A DNA stretch of 64,000 bases from Algicella marina. Its GTDB lineage: Bacteria; Pseudomonadota; Alphaproteobacteria; Rhodobacterales; Rhodobacteraceae. Within the stretch, counting starts at the first letter, position 1, and each line of letters starts with the position of its first letter. The notes under the pieces were generated by a model. The model was not told the origin of the DNA. It saw only the letters and a program-made list of their open reading frames with translations, and did not search any database. Both the position numbers and the translations under genes were made by a program. The DNA lies in NCBI RefSeq assembly GCF_009931615.1, contig NZ_CP046620.1, positions 1,999,501-2,063,500 of the forward strand, written 5' to 3'. This document shows, piece after piece, positions 61,593 through 64,000 of this stretch.

Positions 61593-62147
61593 TCAGGCTG
61601 GCCCGGGATAGCCTTGCGCGATCAGACTTTCAATCGCTTCGGTTATCTCGGGGCTGTCGGGCCTCACTGGCGTCGGAAACTCTCGCACTATTTCACCGTC
61701 CGGACCTATCAAGATTTTGTGGAAGTTCCAGCGCGGCTCAATGCCTTGCGTCGCTGCCCAATCATAAAAAGGGTGCCGATCCGTGCCCAAAACGCGGGTA
61801 ATCTCGGTCATTGGAAGTGTCAGTCCGAAATTTACGGAGCAAAATTCCTTTACTTCGGCCTCACTTGCGTATTCCTGGCCGCCAAAGTCTTCTGACGGTA
61901 TTGCCAGCACCACAGCCTTGCCGTCATAGGCTTCGTGCAATGCCTGCAATTGTTCATATTGGTAAGTAAATCCGCAAAGAGATGCAGTATTCACTACCAA
62001 CACCGGCTTGCCGATGAAATCCGACAGGCGAATTTCGGCGCCATCAATCGAGTTGAAGGTGAAATCCATTTCGGCATCCTCAGCCCCCCAAATCGGGCCT
62101 GCCAGCATCGCCACCAGACTGACCAGAACCGCGCGCCGTCCAACCAT
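61593..62147 (-). CDS. Exported glutathione peroxidase-family protein
   Basis: A 184-residue thiol peroxidase. A signal peptide occupies about residues 1-21 (VGRRAVLVSLVAMLAGPIWGA). Then comes the catalytic Cys at C58 in VVNTASLCGFTYQYEQL, the Gln in DFGGQEYA, a second Cys in EFCSVNFGLT and the Trp/Asn pair in WNFHKILI. The usual PCNQF is replaced by PSEDF. It would reduce peroxides in the periplasm with thioredoxin-like partners. ATG 62147 is preferred because GGGGAG lies seven bases upstream; an ATG two codons earlier is too close. It is divergent from the SDR gene at 62329. Confidence 0.87.
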   Translation of the reverse strand: MVGRRAVLVSLVAMLAGPIWGAEDAEMDFTFNSIDGAEIRLSDFIGKPVLVVNTASLCGFTYQYEQLQALHEAYDGKAVVLAIPSEDFGGQEYASEAEVKEFCSVNFGLTLPMTEITRVLGTDRHPFYDWAATQGIEPRWNFHKILIGPDGEIVREFPTPVRPDSPEITEAIESLIAQGYPGPA

Positions 62148-62328
62148 CGTCATACTCCCCGTGTCTGTCCTATATATACGCACCAATTCGTGATTTCAGT
62201 TCATCCAAGCAAAAAAAAATGTTTTTCCGTTATTGCGGTACGTACCCGCCGAGCGCCAAAGCCGCGTGACAACATGCCCGCGCCGCGCTAGGGAAAATGG
62301 CAAAAGACCATATCACAGGGAGTACACC

Positions 62329-63048
62329 ATGCGCCTTAAAGCCAAGCGCGCCTTCGTCACTGCAGCCGGTCAGGGTATCGGCCGCGCTACCGTCGAAGCT
62401 TTCATCGCTGAAGGTGCCATTGTCATGGCAACCGACATCAACTCCGACCTGCTTGACGGACTGGAATGCGAAACGGCCCGGCTGGATGTGACAGACAAAG
62501 TCGCCGTACAGTCCGCTATTGCAGAGTTCAAGCCAGATGTCCTGTTCAACTGCGCCGGGTTTGTACATTCCGGCACGATCCTAGAAGCCACGGAGGAGGA
62601 TTGGGATTTTGCCTTCGCTCTGAACGTCCGGGCCATGTTCCACACTATGCAAGCGGCAGTGCCTGGTATGGTCGAACGCGGTACAGGTTCCATCATCAAC
62701 ATGTCGTCTGCTTGCTCTTCTATTATCGGTGCACCGAACCGCTTCATTTACGGCACAACCAAGGCGGCTGTGCTGGGAATGACAAAATCCGTCGCGCGCG
62801 AATACATCACATCCGGTCTCCGCTGTAATGCTATTTGTCCCGGAACGGTCGACAGCCCGTCGCTTCACCAACGCTTGAAGGCCACCGGCGACTATGAGAC
62901 CGCGATGAGGGAGTTTGTCGCCCGCCAACCAATGGGCAGGATCGCTCAGGCAGAAGAAATTGCCGCTCTTGCCGTCTATCTTGCGTCGGACGAAAGTGCC
63001 TTTACCACCGGACAGGGTCACGTGATTGATGGCGGCTGGTCGGGATGA
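62329..63048 (+). CDS. SDR, probable 2-keto-3-deoxy-L-fuconate dehydrogenase
   Basis: A 239-residue short-chain dehydrogenase of the DHRS6-like group. The motif VTAAGQGIGRATVEAF starts at residue 10, ATDIN marks NAD+ use, and NMSSACSSIIGAPNRFIYGTTKAA holds the Ser and YxxxK. NAICPGTVDSPSLHQRL and FTTGQGHVIDGGWSG complete a pattern I know from 2-keto-3-deoxy-L-fuconate dehydrogenases. It would oxidise the 4-hydroxyl to give the substrate of the hydrolase at 54876. GGGAG lies seven bases before the ATG at 62329. The stop overlaps the DUF4153 gene by four bases. Confidence 0.82.
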   Translation: MRLKAKRAFVTAAGQGIGRATVEAFIAEGAIVMATDINSDLLDGLECETARLDVTDKVAVQSAIAEFKPDVLFNCAGFVHSGTILEATEEDWDFAFALNVRAMFHTMQAAVPGMVERGTGSIINMSSACSSIIGAPNRFIYGTTKAAVLGMTKSVAREYITSGLRCNAICPGTVDSPSLHQRLKATGDYETAMREFVARQPMGRIAQAEEIAALAVYLASDESAFTTGQGHVIDGGWSG

Positions 63049-64000
63049 CGGCTGAAAGGTTGCGCCTCGTCCTCGGCGCAACCGGCGCTGTTGCTGGCTT
63101 TGCATATTACATACTCCTGGAGGAACAGGCGCTTGCCATGGCGCCTGCCAGCTTACATCGTTTTGTAGTCTATTTTGCCATCGCCTTTTTTCCCGCATTC
63201 GGTCTTCTGGCCGGACCGCTGTTGCCAGCTGTCGCAGCTCTGCGTGCTGCCATTATCGCGACTGCCTTGTCCCTGCTGGTAGTCCTCGCCGGCCTGCGCT
63301 TCACAGTGGACCGCCCCTCCGACATACTCGAACCAGCCAGCAGTGGCCTGATGATCGGTCCGTTTCTTCTGCTGGTTACCCTCCTCATTCCGCTTTCCGT
63401 CACCAGACAATGGTTCGACTATGCCACTTTTTTCCGGAGTGCTTGGTCGGCAGCATTGAAAACGATTATTGCACTTTTGTTCCTGCTGTTGTTCTGGGCA
63501 GTCTACTTTCTGTCCAATGCACTACTGGAACTCGTCGGCATAGACATCCTTGATGATCTGGCCAGCGAAGAAGTGTTCAGCATTACGCTTTCAGGCGCGG
63601 TTCTGGGCGTGGTTCTCGCCATCGCCTTCGAGCTGGATGAATTGATCACCACCATACTCAGGCTGGTCTTCGGCCTGCTTCGTCTGCTGCTTTTGCCTGT
63701 TACTGCAGTCGCCACACTTTTTGTAATTGCCGCATTGGTACAAGGGCTCGATGTAGTGTTTAGCCAACGATCGGCTGCTGGCACCATGCTGGCAATGACT
63801 GCGGGTGCGATGCTGTTGGTAATTGCCACTCTGGGGACAAAGGATGAGGATTTCGCCCGGCACCTGATACTGCTTTGGTCCTTGAGAATTCTGGGGGCAG
63901 CGTTGCCGATCATGGTCTCCATAGCCATTTATGCTTTGTGGTTGCGTATCGGCGAGTACGGCTGGACCCCTGACCGCCTAGCAGGCATCCTTGCAGCAGC
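63045..64000 (+). CDS. DUF4153 family membrane protein, truncated by window end
   Basis: An open frame from ATG 63045 that continues past the right edge with no stop in 318 codons. It encodes a very hydrophobic protein with about nine membrane segments, for example LVLGATGAVAGFAYYILL near the start, FLLLVTLLIPL, IIALLFLLLFWAVYFLSNALLEL and VTAVATLFVIAALVQGLDVVF. The stretch YALWLRIGEYGWTPDRLAGILAA at the edge is typical of DUF4153 proteins. It is coupled to the SDR gene by an ATGA overlap. The function is unknown. Confidence 0.8.
   Translation, partial: MTAERLRLVLGATGAVAGFAYYILLEEQALAMAPASLHRFVVYFAIAFFPAFGLLAGPLLPAVAALRAAIIATALSLLVVLAGLRFTVDRPSDILEPASSGLMIGPFLLLVTLLIPLSVTRQWFDYATFFRSAWSAALKTIIALLFLLLFWAVYFLSNALLELVGIDILDDLASEEVFSITLSGAVLGVVLAIAFELDELITTILRLVFGLLRLLLLPVTAVATLFVIAALVQGLDVVFSQRSAAGTMLAMTAGAMLLVIATLGTKDEDFARHLILLWSLRILGAALPIMVSIAIYALWLRIGEYGWTPDRLAGILAA

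Noticed and set aside
62148-62328. TATATA near 62170 as a promoter for the peroxidase gene
   Set aside because: No -35 element at a proper distance could be found; left uncalled.

Overview
The window looks like a chromosomal segment of an alphaproteobacterium, most probably a marine or soil Rhodobacterales (Roseobacter-type). The evidence is gene content: the leuA - mreBCD - mrdA - rodA block, TRAP transporters, an FeS-type bacterial photolyase, DUF1127 and DUF2783 small proteins, and a homogentisate cluster. The DNA is GC-rich, genes are dense, and many neighbours are joined by 4-base ATGA overlaps. I see no rRNA, prophage, insertion sequence or CRISPR array. There is one tRNA (Gln, UUG).

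Layout. 0-3.5 kb: two exported repeat proteins (an 18-repeat MORN protein and an RTX calcium-binding protein). 3.5-6.6 kb: a leftward operon arsR - AHSA1 - SDR - FeS photolyase behind two ArsR-type palindromes. 6.6-9 kb: leuA with a Leu-rich 16-residue leader peptide, then an acetyltransferase. 9-16.6 kb: a sulfotransferase, then the rod-shape operon mreB-mreC-mreD-mrdA-rodA extended by a hydroxypyruvate-reductase gene. 16.6-21.4 kb: a thioredoxin/UDG/SseB operon, an ArsR-permease pair and NhaA. 21.6-24.8 kb: capsule export (kpsT-like, kpsE-like) with kdsA. 24.8-27 kb: a flavoprotein, tRNA-Gln and a small anti-sigma-like protein. 27-30.7 kb: arginine breakdown (arginase, ornithine cyclodeaminase) with a divergent Lrp regulator, and a 2-hydroxyacid dehydrogenase.

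30.9-37.5 kb: a three-gene set (transglutaminase plus DUF2126 amidoligase; permuted ATP-grasp plus alpha-E; transglutaminase). It is predicted to make or remodel a peptide-like amide product and is the best candidate here for a poorly described system. 37.5-43.7 kb: a homogentisate operon (hmgA, fahA, metallo-beta-lactamase-fold protein, DinB protein, flavin monooxygenase, DUF2783) with a divergent MarR gene. 43.8-50 kb: an FAD/NAD(P) protein, a cytochrome P450, a STAS protein, DUF1127, a glycosyltransferase and a sugar aminotransferase.

50.3-64 kb: catabolism and uptake. A leftward dctP-dctQ-dctM-matB set fits malonate import and activation. Genes resembling 2,4-diketo-3-deoxy-L-fuconate hydrolase and 2-keto-3-deoxy-L-fuconate dehydrogenase, with a second TRAP QM pair that lacks its own binding protein, suggest use of deoxy-sugar acids. 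A glutathione peroxidase and a truncated DUF4153 membrane gene running off the right edge end the window.

All functions are inferred from reading protein motifs; no database search was run.
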